Assembly (NCBI GenBank): GCA_024276455.1
Contig: JAJRXE010000077.1
Location: 1-10,439, forward strand
Direction of reading: 5' to 3'
From: Calditrichota bacterium
GTDB lineage: Bacteria > Calditrichota > Calditrichia > RBG-13-44-9
DNA: 10,439 nucleotides
In this document: positions 1 to 6,971 of the stretch, one piece after another
Layout of the letters: each line of letters begins with the position of its first letter
Numbering within the stretch: position 1 is the first letter of the stretch
Program-made: the position numbers and the translations under genes
The notes under the pieces: model-generated
Told to the model about the DNA's origin: nothing
Databases searched by the model: none
Seen by the model: the letters and a program-made list of their open reading frames with translations, nothing else

Positions 1-2243
1 ATCCGGCTGTTTTCCACCGGGATTTCCTGCCATTCGCGCTCGGTTTTTTCCGGAGATTGCTGCGAGGCGGGTAGAAAGAACGCGAACGTGCTGCCCGCCC
101 CCAATTTGGAGCTCACCAGAAATGCGCCACCATGTTTTTTAATGATGGAATAGCTGGTGGCCAGTCCCAGTCCACTGCCCTTTTGCTTGGTGGTGAAGTA
201 GGGATCAAATATCTTGCTCAGGTGCTCCTCGGCAATGCCAATGCCGGTATCTCGAATGGAGACTTTCACGTATTGTCCGGGAGGCAGCGGCACCGGCGAG
301 TCGTCGCTAATCGTTACGTTTTCTGCCACCACCTCAATGGTGCCGCCTTCGGGCATGGCCTGCTCGGCATTCAGGGTTAAATTCTGAATGACCTGACTGA
401 TTTGCCCCTCGTCAATGTGAACCTGCCAGAGATTGTCCTGGAGGGAAAAGGTCGCTTTTGTTTTGGTACCACGCAGGGTAAAGGTTACGGTTTCTTCGAT
501 CAGCTCCTTAATGGAGGCGACCTTTTTAATCGGAGCGCCCCCCTTGGAGAAGGTCAGCAATTGTTGAGTTAACTCTCGGGCGCGCTGCGTTGCCTTTTCA
601 GCCTCCGCCAGACGATGGTAAATGGGATGGTCCGATTCTATTTTCGTCTTCGCCAGCGAAATATTCCCCATAATCGCAGTAAGAATGTTGTTGAAGTCGT
701 GGGCAATTCCTCCGGCCAGAATTCCGATGGATTCCAGCTTGCGGGCACGGAGGAGTTCGTCTTCCAGCCGTTTGCGCTCTGTGAAGTCTTCCAGCACTCC
801 CATTCCGCCTACCACGGCGCCTTTGTTGTCCAGCAAAGGAGCCACATGCAGCTGAATCCACATTCGAATACCGGACAGGGTGGTGTGGTATTCTCCTTCG
901 TAAGAAGCAGGTTTTCCTTCCAGACTCTGCAAAAGAGTGGGAATAATACGCTGATCTTTTAACTCCCGCATATTTAAATGGCGCAATTTGTCCGGGGTGG
1001 TTTGAATCAGCCGGACGAAACTTTCGTTGAAGTCTTTCACAATCAGGTTTCGATCGTACACAAAAACCCCGATGGGAGACTGTTTAAACAGTGTCCGGTA
1101 GCGTTCTTCCGATTCGCGCAGGGCTTCCTCCGCTTTTTTCCGCTTGGAAATGTTGGTAATCACGGCCAGGGTAAAGCTGGAATCGTTAAGGTCCAGCTTG
1201 CGAAGGCGAATTTCCACCGGGATGGTCTCGCCGTTCTCTTTGTGGACCAGGCATTCAAAATCGTGACTGCCTTTGTCGAATACCAGGGCCATTTCCGATT
1301 CGAGATTGGTGGCGCGGCCGGAAAAATCGACAATATCGCTCAGCGTTTTATTCAACAGCGCCTTTTCGTCGGGGTAGGCGAGCATTGTCAGAGCGGTCTT
1401 ATTGCAATTTACAATCCGTCCCGCCGGATCCAGCATAAAGACGGCATCCGGAATGGTGTCCATTAACAGTTGTAAACGGGTCTGGTTTTCGTGAAGCTGC
1501 CTGTTTTTAAGCTGTAGTTGATTGTTGGCTTCTTCCAGCGCCCGGGTGTTGGAGTTGATTTTATTCAACATATTGTTAAAGGCCCGGAAGAGAATTCGGA
1601 ACTCTCCCCGTTTCTCGGGATCCACCCGAATGGAGTAATCGCCTTGGTTGGCCACTTTTTCCGCCACCTCAATCAATTCCATAATGGGGCGAGTAATAAT
1701 GCGCTGAAGCTGCAACGCGAGGGCAATGGCAACGATCAGGGTAAAAAAGAGAACGGTGCCGATGACCCGGACCCGCTTTTGAAATTCCTGCTCGAAGGGA
1801 ATGGTGGAGGCGCGGATCAAGACACTTCCATATTTTTGTTGGTTGAAAAAAATGGGTTGCAGGAGCCAGAGGTCGTGATTTCGAAATTGGATTATTTTTT
1901 CCGGAACGGCGGGTGGGGGTAAGGTATCCCCTTTCCCGGCCGAATAGGAAGCGAAAAGCTGGTTGTTTAAGTCGTAAACAAAGACATTGCGGACAAAATC
2001 CACATGGGCCAGTTTTTTCAGAGTTTCGGTGGCTTCTTTCCGATCGTAGAAAATCAGGTCGCTAACCACATAGTCGCCCACTAACTGCCCGATGACCCGA
2101 ACCTGGTTAACAATTTGACCGCGAAATTGATGGTGGTGGTCGTTTAAAATATATCCGTAGCTAATAATCAAAGGTAACAGGGCAACCGTTAAAATGATCA
2201 GGACGATTTTGTTTTTGAGGGAAATGTTTTTAAACCAACTCAT
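1..2243 (-). CDS. Membrane sensor histidine kinase (CHASE8-like sensor, HAMP, two PAS, HisKA, HATPase), C-terminus outside window
   Basis: Open frame of 747 codons read leftward from ATG at 2243-2241, preceded by the ribosome site GGGAGAAG; no stop before the left edge. Visible layout: short cytoplasmic start, membrane segment about 13-33, periplasmic region about 34-157, membrane segment 158-178, HAMP 179-232, coiled linker, PAS 256-365, PAS 377-490, HisKA 497-568, HATPase 575-724. The phosphoacceptor is His515 in GGIAHDFNN (codon 701-699). ATP-binding boxes follow: N box around NLTLNAEQAM (621-630), G1 DTGIGI (665-670), F box IFDPYFTTK (678-686), G2 GSGLGLA (689-695). The enzyme should autophosphorylate in response to a periplasmic signal. 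The periplasmic stretch with LIFYDRKEA and, later, FVYDLNNQLFASY resembles the CHASE8 domain of YfiN-type cyclases (inference). About 23 residues after the HATPase look like a linker, so a fused receiver domain is likely beyond the edge. The start overlaps the stop of the upstream YfiR gene (ATGA), implying translational coupling. Confidence 0.96.
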   Translation of the reverse strand, partial: MSWFKNISLKNKIVLIILTVALLPLIISYGYILNDHHHQFRGQIVNQVRVIGQLVGDYVVSDLIFYDRKEATETLKKLAHVDFVRNVFVYDLNNQLFASYSAGKGDTLPPPAVPEKIIQFRNHDLWLLQPIFFNQQKYGSVLIRASTIPFEQEFQKRVRVIGTVLFFTLIVAIALALQLQRIITRPIMELIEVAEKVANQGDYSIRVDPEKRGEFRILFRAFNNMLNKINSNTRALEEANNQLQLKNRQLHENQTRLQLLMDTIPDAVFMLDPAGRIVNCNKTALTMLAYPDEKALLNKTLSDIVDFSGRATNLESEMALVFDKGSHDFECLVHKENGETIPVEIRLRKLDLNDSSFTLAVITNISKRKKAEEALRESEERYRTLFKQSPIGVFVYDRNLIVKDFNESFVRLIQTTPDKLRHLNMRELKDQRIIPTLLQSLEGKPASYEGEYHTTLSGIRMWIQLHVAPLLDNKGAVVGGMGVLEDFTERKRLEDELLRARKLESIGILAGGIAHDFNNILTAIMGNISLAKTKIESDHPIYHRLAEAEKATQRARELTQQLLTFSKGGAPIKKVASIKELIEETVTFTLRGTKTKATFSLQDNLWQVHIDEGQISQVIQNLTLNAEQAMPEGGTIEVVAENVTISDDSPVPLPPGQYVKVSIRDTGIGIAEEHLSKIFDPYFTTKQKGSGLGLATSYSIIKKHGGAFLVSSKLGAGSTFAFFLPASQQSPEKTEREWQEIPVENSR

Positions 2244-2817
2244 GAATCTTCTCCCGCCCAATTAATGATTCTGGCCAATTTCAGCAGCCGGGAACTGATG
2301 GAGAAATGTTTTTCCCGGGACACTCCTAAATTAATCTCGAAGCGAACGAACCCCTGGAAATTGTACATGTTAATCATGACCCCTCTCTCGCAAAATCCCG
2401 GATGATCGCTCACGGTAAGGGTGGGTTGTTTGTTTACAATGGTGAGTATTTGGGTTAAGTTTTTTCTTCATTCGGGGCAATGTACAACAGGTCAATGCCT
2501 GTCAGGTCTTTAACTCCGCGAAGGTATTTAATTTTCACCGGTTTGTTTTTAATCCGGCTTTTCCCGTAAATCTCTTCCAGCAGGTTTCCAAAGGGGTTTT
2601 CTCCGATGACAGCAATAATAAACGGTTTGGTGGAATCGTGAACATTGGAATTCTGCGGCCAGTCAATGAACTCCGCAAATTTTCCCAGGAAACCGGCTTT
2701 TACCTTGTACTCCAGCTCCTGTCCGTTGGCAGGCACGGGATTGATCAGATCGAGAAACAGGAAAAGGAGCAAGTATCCGGCAATTTTCCAGTTGGTTGTA
2801 GAGGCTTTAAAATTCAT
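2240..2817 (-). pseudogene. YfiR-family (DUF4154) periplasmic protein, interrupted by a -1 frameshift
   Basis: The first frame (ATG 2817-2815 to TAA 2457-2455) gives about 120 residues: a signal peptide ending near PVPANGQ, then the YfiR hallmark YKVKAGFLGKFAEFIDWP and a strand reaching LLYIAPNEEK. It stops right after a run of six A (2465-2460). The -1 frame continues from 2458 to TGA 2242-2240 for 72 codons without a stop and holds the rest of the family: SDHPGFCERGVMIN, then FVRFEINLGVSRE and SSRLLKLARII. One extra A in the run would join both parts into about 192 residues, normal for this family. In Pseudomonas, YfiR is a periplasmic repressor of the membrane cyclase YfiN; here the likely partner is the adjacent kinase. 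An ATG at 2832 is possible, but ATG 2817 puts the signal peptide in better position; it overlaps the receptor stop by 11 bases. The break may be a true mutation, a homopolymer sequencing error or A-run slippage; the sequence alone cannot decide. Confidence 0.9.
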
Positions 2818-4999
2818 AGTGAATTCCAGCATCTATTCTACGCAGATCTTGCAAAACTTTCGGGTTTCCCCAGGCGGCGTTAATGGTTTGCCCGTAATAT
2901 TTCCGATTGAACAGATTTTTCACCCGGAGGAAAACAGAAACGCCCTCGGCCAGGCGGTTCAGCCGCAGGTTCAGATTTACCAGCGGGATCGGGTCGAAAT
3001 TAAGGTAACCGTTGGAATCCAGAAATTCGGCGTATTGGGTGGTGGTGTGGTAGGAGCGGATGCGGCGCTGGCTTAACCAGTTTAAACTTCCGTAAAGGGA
3101 GAATTTCTTTGCCCGGTAATACAAACCAAGAAAAAACTGGTGCGGAGCAATCAGGTTATCCCGCAGTGTGACGGTGGTGTTTTCAATCAGGTCTTCTCCG
3201 TCAAGGAAAGCGTAAAAAGTTTGGACCTCGAAATGGGAAGACAGCCGGGTTTTGAATTCCAGACTGAAGCCCCAGCGGTAGCCCTGGCTCAGGTTTTCGC
3301 TTTGTAGAACCGGGACGTAGAGTCGCTGATCGCCCACCTGAATAAACGCCGAATCGCCGGTCATCACGCTTTCGATGATCCCATCGATCAGCCAATTGTA
3401 GAAAAAATTAGCGTTTATTGCCGAATGGTCAAGGGAATAAGTCCAGTCAAATTCGAAGGAGGAATTTTTCTCGGGGCGAAGGTGCAAGTTGGGCCGAATC
3501 CAGGAGAAGGTGGTTTTGCTTTCGAAATAGACCTGAGTAACGCTGGGTAACAGATAACCGGTGGCAAAAGTGGTTTTGAAAAGGTGCTTCTTGTAGCGGT
3601 AAATGACCGCCATGCGAGGGTTGAAAATGTTCTGGTAATCGCTGTTTAAATCGAACCGACCACCCATGGTAAGAAGCCAGTTGGGGGAAGCGTAAAAGCG
3701 GAATTCGGTGTAGAGGCCAACAGTGGAGTAGTGGTGCTCCAGGGCATCGCGCTGGGCTTTGGTGGTGATCGGTTTTCCTCCCTTCCCCTCACTGATGATG
3801 GGAATGCCCCAGATGTAGTGGGCGTCGATACCGGAAACATTCTTCAGACGAGTGGCGGGAGCGTACTCGATTTTAATTCCTGTTTTGTGAGCCCGGGTGC
3901 GGAAATAATAATATTTCCTCCCTCCGTAGGCGTAAAAGGGATCCACCACCACGGTAGAATCGTCGGCGTCCCATTCGCCGGTGCGATTCAAATCGTCGGT
4001 GTACAGATTGGCCGTGCGGGGGTGAAATTCATATTTTTTGTAGATGTAGTAAAATGAGCCGGTAAAATTTGTGGCAAATTTTTTCTGAAAATCAAAAGAC
4101 AGGACTTCGTTCTTTTGAGCGGCCACGGTGGAATATTCGGTTACGTACAAATCCGGGTTGGAACCGTAGGTTTCGCTTCCTTCGATATCGTAGCGCAGGT
4201 AACGGAATTTTAGGGAACGGTAATTCAAACCGAAATCCAGGGCCAGATTTTTTGAAGCCCGGTAAAATCGTTCCGTGTAGGGTGGGGCGGGAAATACGTG
4301 ACGATGCAAATACGTTTCCGAAATACCGGTGGGATCCTGTTCGTCGCTCTGATAGGAGGTAAAGTAAAGATTGCCGGAAAGGTCGTCGGAGAATTGTTGG
4401 TACATTCCGCCGGCGATCTGCCAGGAGTGGTACGTTCCGTAACTAATCTGGCTGTAAGCAAGCGGTTTTTTACGGGTGATCAGGTTGATCATCCCGGCGT
4501 AGGCATCCCGACCGTAAAGGGTGGAGTTGGGTCCGTAAACAATCTCTACCTGTTCAATCGAAGAAAGAGGAAGGCTGCGCATTCCCAGATACAGCCCTTC
4601 CGCAGCATCGTCACTGAGTTTAATACCATCCTGCAGGATTAAGAATTTGTTATTACCGGAATCGCCGCTTCGATGTCCTCGTAAGTTCACAATGGCTCCT
4701 TTAGTCCAGTGACCATGCTCCGACTGAATTTGAAAATAGGGCAGGTCGCGTAAAAGGTCCAATAAATCCAGGTACCCCCTTTCCTGAATCTGCTGCCGGG
4801 AAATAACAATTACCTGGGTCGGTGCTTCCCAGGCCATCTGCTCGGTCTTAGACGAGGTAGTAATGCGAATATTCATTAGGTCTTCTAGGGTCATTTCCCG
4901 AATTTCCTCCGGAGTGTGCTGGGGAGTCTGGGCAAAAGAGAGTCCTATAAGACTAACGAAAAATCCCCAGAAGAAGGATTTGGTAAAAAACCATCGCAT
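2807..4999 (-). CDS. TonB-dependent outer-membrane receptor
   Basis: A 730-residue protein starting at ATG 4999-4997, with a GAGG ribosome site 8 bases upstream. A signal peptide covers about residues 1-23 (cut after SLIGLSFA). A mature N-terminal segment containing MTLEDLMNIRITTSSKTEQ (36-54) leads into a plug domain, about 55-177. Plug hallmarks are VIVISRQQIQERG, LRDLPYF, VNLRGHRSG, ILQDGIKLSDDA and IEQVEIVYGPNSTLYGRDAYAGMINLIT (split over 148-175). The rest is aromatic, alternating beta-barrel sequence ending in IHYEF, with a terminal Phe as outer-membrane barrels require. There is no carboxypeptidase-like N-terminal domain, so it is not a SusC type. It should bring in an iron chelate, cobalamin or similar ligand using TonB energy, or act as a signal receptor; the substrate cannot be read from sequence. 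It is the first gene of an overlapping operon with a YfiR protein and a sensor kinase, which suggests ligand sensing rather than transport alone. Confidence 0.95.
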   Translation of the reverse strand: MRWFFTKSFFWGFFVSLIGLSFAQTPQHTPEEIREMTLEDLMNIRITTSSKTEQMAWEAPTQVIVISRQQIQERGYLDLLDLLRDLPYFQIQSEHGHWTKGAIVNLRGHRSGDSGNNKFLILQDGIKLSDDAAEGLYLGMRSLPLSSIEQVEIVYGPNSTLYGRDAYAGMINLITRKKPLAYSQISYGTYHSWQIAGGMYQQFSDDLSGNLYFTSYQSDEQDPTGISETYLHRHVFPAPPYTERFYRASKNLALDFGLNYRSLKFRYLRYDIEGSETYGSNPDLYVTEYSTVAAQKNEVLSFDFQKKFATNFTGSFYYIYKKYEFHPRTANLYTDDLNRTGEWDADDSTVVVDPFYAYGGRKYYYFRTRAHKTGIKIEYAPATRLKNVSGIDAHYIWGIPIISEGKGGKPITTKAQRDALEHHYSTVGLYTEFRFYASPNWLLTMGGRFDLNSDYQNIFNPRMAVIYRYKKHLFKTTFATGYLLPSVTQVYFESKTTFSWIRPNLHLRPEKNSSFEFDWTYSLDHSAINANFFYNWLIDGIIESVMTGDSAFIQVGDQRLYVPVLQSENLSQGYRWGFSLEFKTRLSSHFEVQTFYAFLDGEDLIENTTVTLRDNLIAPHQFFLGLYYRAKKFSLYGSLNWLSQRRIRSYHTTTQYAEFLDSNGYLNFDPIPLVNLNLRLNRLAEGVSVFLRVKNLFNRKYYGQTINAAWGNPKVLQDLRRIDAGIHYEF

Positions 5000-5308
5000 G
5001 GCAAAACCTCAGCGTTGGAAATACTTACGACCTATCTGCCTGCCTTCCTTGGTTTAACGAATTGACCTGTTGAATGGTAATGATGGTTCTTTAATTCCTG
5101 GCCGCACCTGAATGCGCCGCTTTAATAATCGGTTCAAATGTCGGTTGTTTTAATCTAAAAATAAAAGAGTCGTCTGCCAAAATAAATCTAAATTAAAAGG
5201 GACAATGCGTCTCGTTTTTTCCGGGAATTCTCAATCCCATTGGCATTAAGGAATTTTATTTTCTAAATTCTCCCAATGGGGTGAAACGAAGGAAGGAGAA
5301 TTGTATTT
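5000..5308. other. Divergent AT-rich intergenic spacer
   Basis: This 309-base spacer separates the leftward receptor operon from the rightward secreted-protein gene, so it should carry promoters for both. The 5140-5270 part is markedly AT-rich. I found no convincing -35/-10 pair with correct spacing on either strand and no credible ORF. The only clear structure is the inverted repeat at 5236-5280. The ribosome site GGAAGGAG for the rightward gene lies at 5291-5298. Confidence 0.7.
5236..5280. repeat. 8-base inverted repeat upstream of the secreted-protein gene
   Basis: CCCATTGG at 5236-5243 is repeated as its exact reverse complement CCAATGGG at 5273-5280, separated by 29 AT-rich bases. It ends about 10 bases before the ribosome site of the gene starting at 5309. 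It could be an operator pair for a dimeric regulator, or the base of a hairpin in the mRNA leader. An 8-base match is not strong alone; position is the main argument. Confidence 0.4.
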
Positions 5309-6154
5309 ATGAAAAGGATCTGCACATTAGGATTGATGGCTATTTGGGTGGGAACCTCCCTGTTGGCGCAGGGAAGAATGCCCTGGAAGGATTTAAAAAC
5401 GAAAGCACCGCACTATTACCACACCCTGGAAAATAGCGACGTGCAAAATTTTTCCTGTCTGTTTACCAGCAGTACGTTTGTCGATTATGCGAAACAACAT
5501 TTCGACAGCTCTTACGCCTATCCGCTGAAACTGGTCTGGTTGAAAGAAGGGCGGGCTTACTACATTCTACAGCCGTTTCCGGATTCCGTCACCGAAGAAA
5601 ATAAACGCGATTTGTTGCGAGCGATTCAAGCCGTGAAAACCCAGTTTCAGGGGTGCTTGATGGATTGGCAGAATTTTTTGTTATTCTCTCCCTTTATTGA
5701 TATTCCGGGTAATGCACGGATTTCCTACGGACCGGATTCCATCGATGTGCATTATCAGGTGGGGGAGGGGTTGTCAGCCACCCGGGTCGAGAAACTGTTT
5801 ACTCCGGCGGGTTTGTTACTGCGCGTCACCGTGCAAATGGGAAACAAAACCATAAAAAATTACCCCTTTTACCGGGAGGTGGAAGGCAAATGGTTGTGTA
5901 CCGGCTGGGATTCCCAGATCTATGAGGGAAGAGAGATTGTGAGCGGGATTGCCACCCGCCTGGAATTTCGAAAAATTCACAACAATTGGATGCCGGTCCG
6001 CGTCGACCTTATGGTACAGTCGAAGCAAAGCCCCGACCAAAAATTCACTTCCACCCTGTTTTTAAAAGATTACCTTTTTAACCTGGCCCTGCAAGAAATC
6101 CCGAATCCCCAGTCCGGCAGTTCCGGTTCTGGCTCTACCCCCGAAAAGAAATAG
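5309..6154 (+). CDS. Secreted protein of unknown function, 281 residues
   Basis: Starts at ATG 5309 with a strong ribosome site GGAAGGAG 10 bases upstream. Residues 1-20 form a signal peptide (KR, hydrophobic core, cut after SLLA), and no lipobox is present, so the product is probably periplasmic or exported. The mature part has three cysteines (50, 116, 197). An N-terminal alpha/beta-looking part (about 40-125) is followed by a strand-rich region (about 135-262) with alternating hydrophobic residues, including GPDSIDVHYQ and ATRLEFRKIHNNWMPVRVDL. The charged/turn pattern recalls lipoprotein-carrier-like beta sheets, but I see no family signature and do not assign one. The tail (266-281) is a low-complexity Pro/Ser/Gly linker, probably disordered. 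It lies between the receptor operon and the efflux operon, separated from the TetR gene by 194 bases, so it may be its own transcription unit. Confidence 0.88.
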   Translation: MKRICTLGLMAIWVGTSLLAQGRMPWKDLKTKAPHYYHTLENSDVQNFSCLFTSSTFVDYAKQHFDSSYAYPLKLVWLKEGRAYYILQPFPDSVTEENKRDLLRAIQAVKTQFQGCLMDWQNFLLFSPFIDIPGNARISYGPDSIDVHYQVGEGLSATRVEKLFTPAGLLLRVTVQMGNKTIKNYPFYREVEGKWLCTGWDSQIYEGREIVSGIATRLEFRKIHNNWMPVRVDLMVQSKQSPDQKFTSTLFLKDYLFNLALQEIPNPQSGSSGSGSTPEKK

Positions 6155-6163
6155 GGGAGAAAA

Positions 6164-6217
6164 ATGACGCGGGAATCTGTTCGCGGTTGTCCTCCGGGAC
6201 CTCTAAACGGGTCGTGA
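6164..6217 (+). CDS. Possible 17-codon small ORF
   Basis: ATG at 6164 lies 4 bases after a ribosome-like GGGGAGA (6154-6160) and begins 10 bases after the stop of the secreted-protein gene. It reads MTRESVRGCPPGPLNGS and then TGA. The position and ribosome site are good, but an ORF this short occurs often by chance, and I recognise no peptide family. Treat it as a candidate only. Confidence 0.15.
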   Translation: MTRESVRGCPPGPLNGS

Positions 6218-6314
6218 AGAAGGGGGTGGGTTTTTTCTTCCCGCCATTCGTAAAAACAACTTAAAAATTTTTGAAACATTTTCTTTGTTTTTCCGTCAAA
6301 ATAGGAGTAATTTA

Positions 6315-6334
6315 TATACCGAACGGTCGGTATA
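6315..6334. promoter_or_regulatory. Palindromic TetR-type operator upstream of the regulator gene
   Basis: TATACCGA (6315-6322) and its exact reverse complement TCGGTATA (6327-6334) flank a 4-base spacer ACGG. The core ACCGA-N4-TCGGT resembles operators bound by AcrR/TetR-family repressors that control efflux pumps. It ends 14 bases before the start codon of the TetR gene, directly upstream of its ribosome site GAGGGG. The right arm overlaps the string TATAAT (6331-6336). Binding by the neighbouring regulator would block transcription of the whole efflux operon, giving autoregulation that is relieved when a pump substrate binds the repressor (inference from family behaviour). Confidence 0.82.
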
Positions 6335-6348
6335 ATAGAGGGGAAACA

Positions 6349-6960
6349 ATGAAAGACTCCTTGGAACAGTTCGGTCAGGACACCAAATCCCGAATTTTTC
6401 TCACTGCAGCGGAACTATTTTCCACTCATGGGTACGAACGGGTGTCCATTCGACAAATTTGCGAAGCGGTAGGAGTGGGAAAGCCCACCCTGTATTACTA
6501 TTTTAAAGACAAAGAAACATTGCTGGAAGAGCTGATCGATTTTTCCCGCCAGCTGGGGGAAAAATTGCTGGAGGAGTTTGTAGAGAGTCAAACCCAGTAC
6601 CTGGAACGGTTCTACGGCATCATTAAAACGCAACAGGCTTTTGTTAAGCGCTACCCCAATTTTGTGCGATTCTTTATTGTGCTCAACATCTTTTCTTTGC
6701 CGGAGCGTATTCGCCAGAAAGTGGTCGCCATTCAACAGGAACGTTTCAATTTTGTCCGCACATTCTTTCTTCAGGGGCAGGAGCAGGGAATGGTACCTGC
6801 CGAACTGGATGTGGATTTACTGACCACATCTTTTCTGGGAACGGTCAATTTAATGATTGTGTTGGAGATTTTTCACCCAGAATGGCAGGTATTCAGCGAC
6901 AAAAAGATGCAGGATCTTTTTAATCTCTGGAAAGATCGAATTCTTAATCAAAATTCGTAA
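6349..6960 (+). CDS. TetR/AcrR-family transcriptional regulator of the efflux operon
   Basis: A 203-residue protein, typical for the family. The start is ATG 6349, with ribosome site GAGGGG a few bases upstream; a TTG farther up at 6271 would place the operator inside the gene and is rejected. The N-terminal DNA-binding domain spans about 11-58: TKSRIFLTAAELFSTHGYE, then the helix-turn-helix VSIRQICEAVGVGKPTLYYYF (32-52), then KDKETLLEEL. The remainder is a helical ligand-binding and dimer domain, with aromatic-rich stretches (FVRFFIVLNIFSL) that suit a hydrophobic drug pocket. Most such regulators are repressors. The neighbours downstream are the three parts of an RND efflux system, beginning 11 bases after its stop, so regulator and pump share one transcript. 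The palindrome in front of the gene is its probable binding site. Confidence 0.95.
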   Translation: MKDSLEQFGQDTKSRIFLTAAELFSTHGYERVSIRQICEAVGVGKPTLYYYFKDKETLLEELIDFSRQLGEKLLEEFVESQTQYLERFYGIIKTQQAFVKRYPNFVRFFIVLNIFSLPERIRQKVVAIQQERFNFVRTFFLQGQEQGMVPAELDVDLLTTSFLGTVNLMIVLEIFHPEWQVFSDKKMQDLFNLWKDRILNQNS

Positions 6961-6971
6961 GGGAGGCCGGA

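Noticed and set aside
978..1922. Two plus-strand ORFs (978-1466 and 1518-1922)
   Set aside because: Both lie opposite the continuous sensor kinase frame, which has HAMP, PAS and kinase motifs through this region.
2455..2480. Programmed ribosomal frameshift of the dnaX or IS type in the YfiR gene
   Set aside because: The reading frame across the A run does not form a standard X-XXY-YYZ heptamer with re-pairing in both sites (the A-site codon is ACT), and I see no upstream ribosome-like stimulator or strong downstream hairpin. Slippage stays possible but is not the preferred explanation.
5062..5090. TTGACC at 5062 as a -35 box for the rightward gene
   Set aside because: The sequence 17 bases downstream (GGTTCT) is not a -10 box, and it lies over 200 bases from the gene.
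6225..6245. Hairpin GGTGGG/CCCGCC as a terminator of the secreted-protein gene
   Set aside because: The stem is only 6 pairs with one G-U, the loop is T-rich, and no T run follows on the plus strand.
6271..6348. Upstream TTG start extending the TetR protein by 26 residues
   Set aside because: The extension covers the operator palindrome and has no ribosome site; ATG 6349 has one and gives the normal family length.
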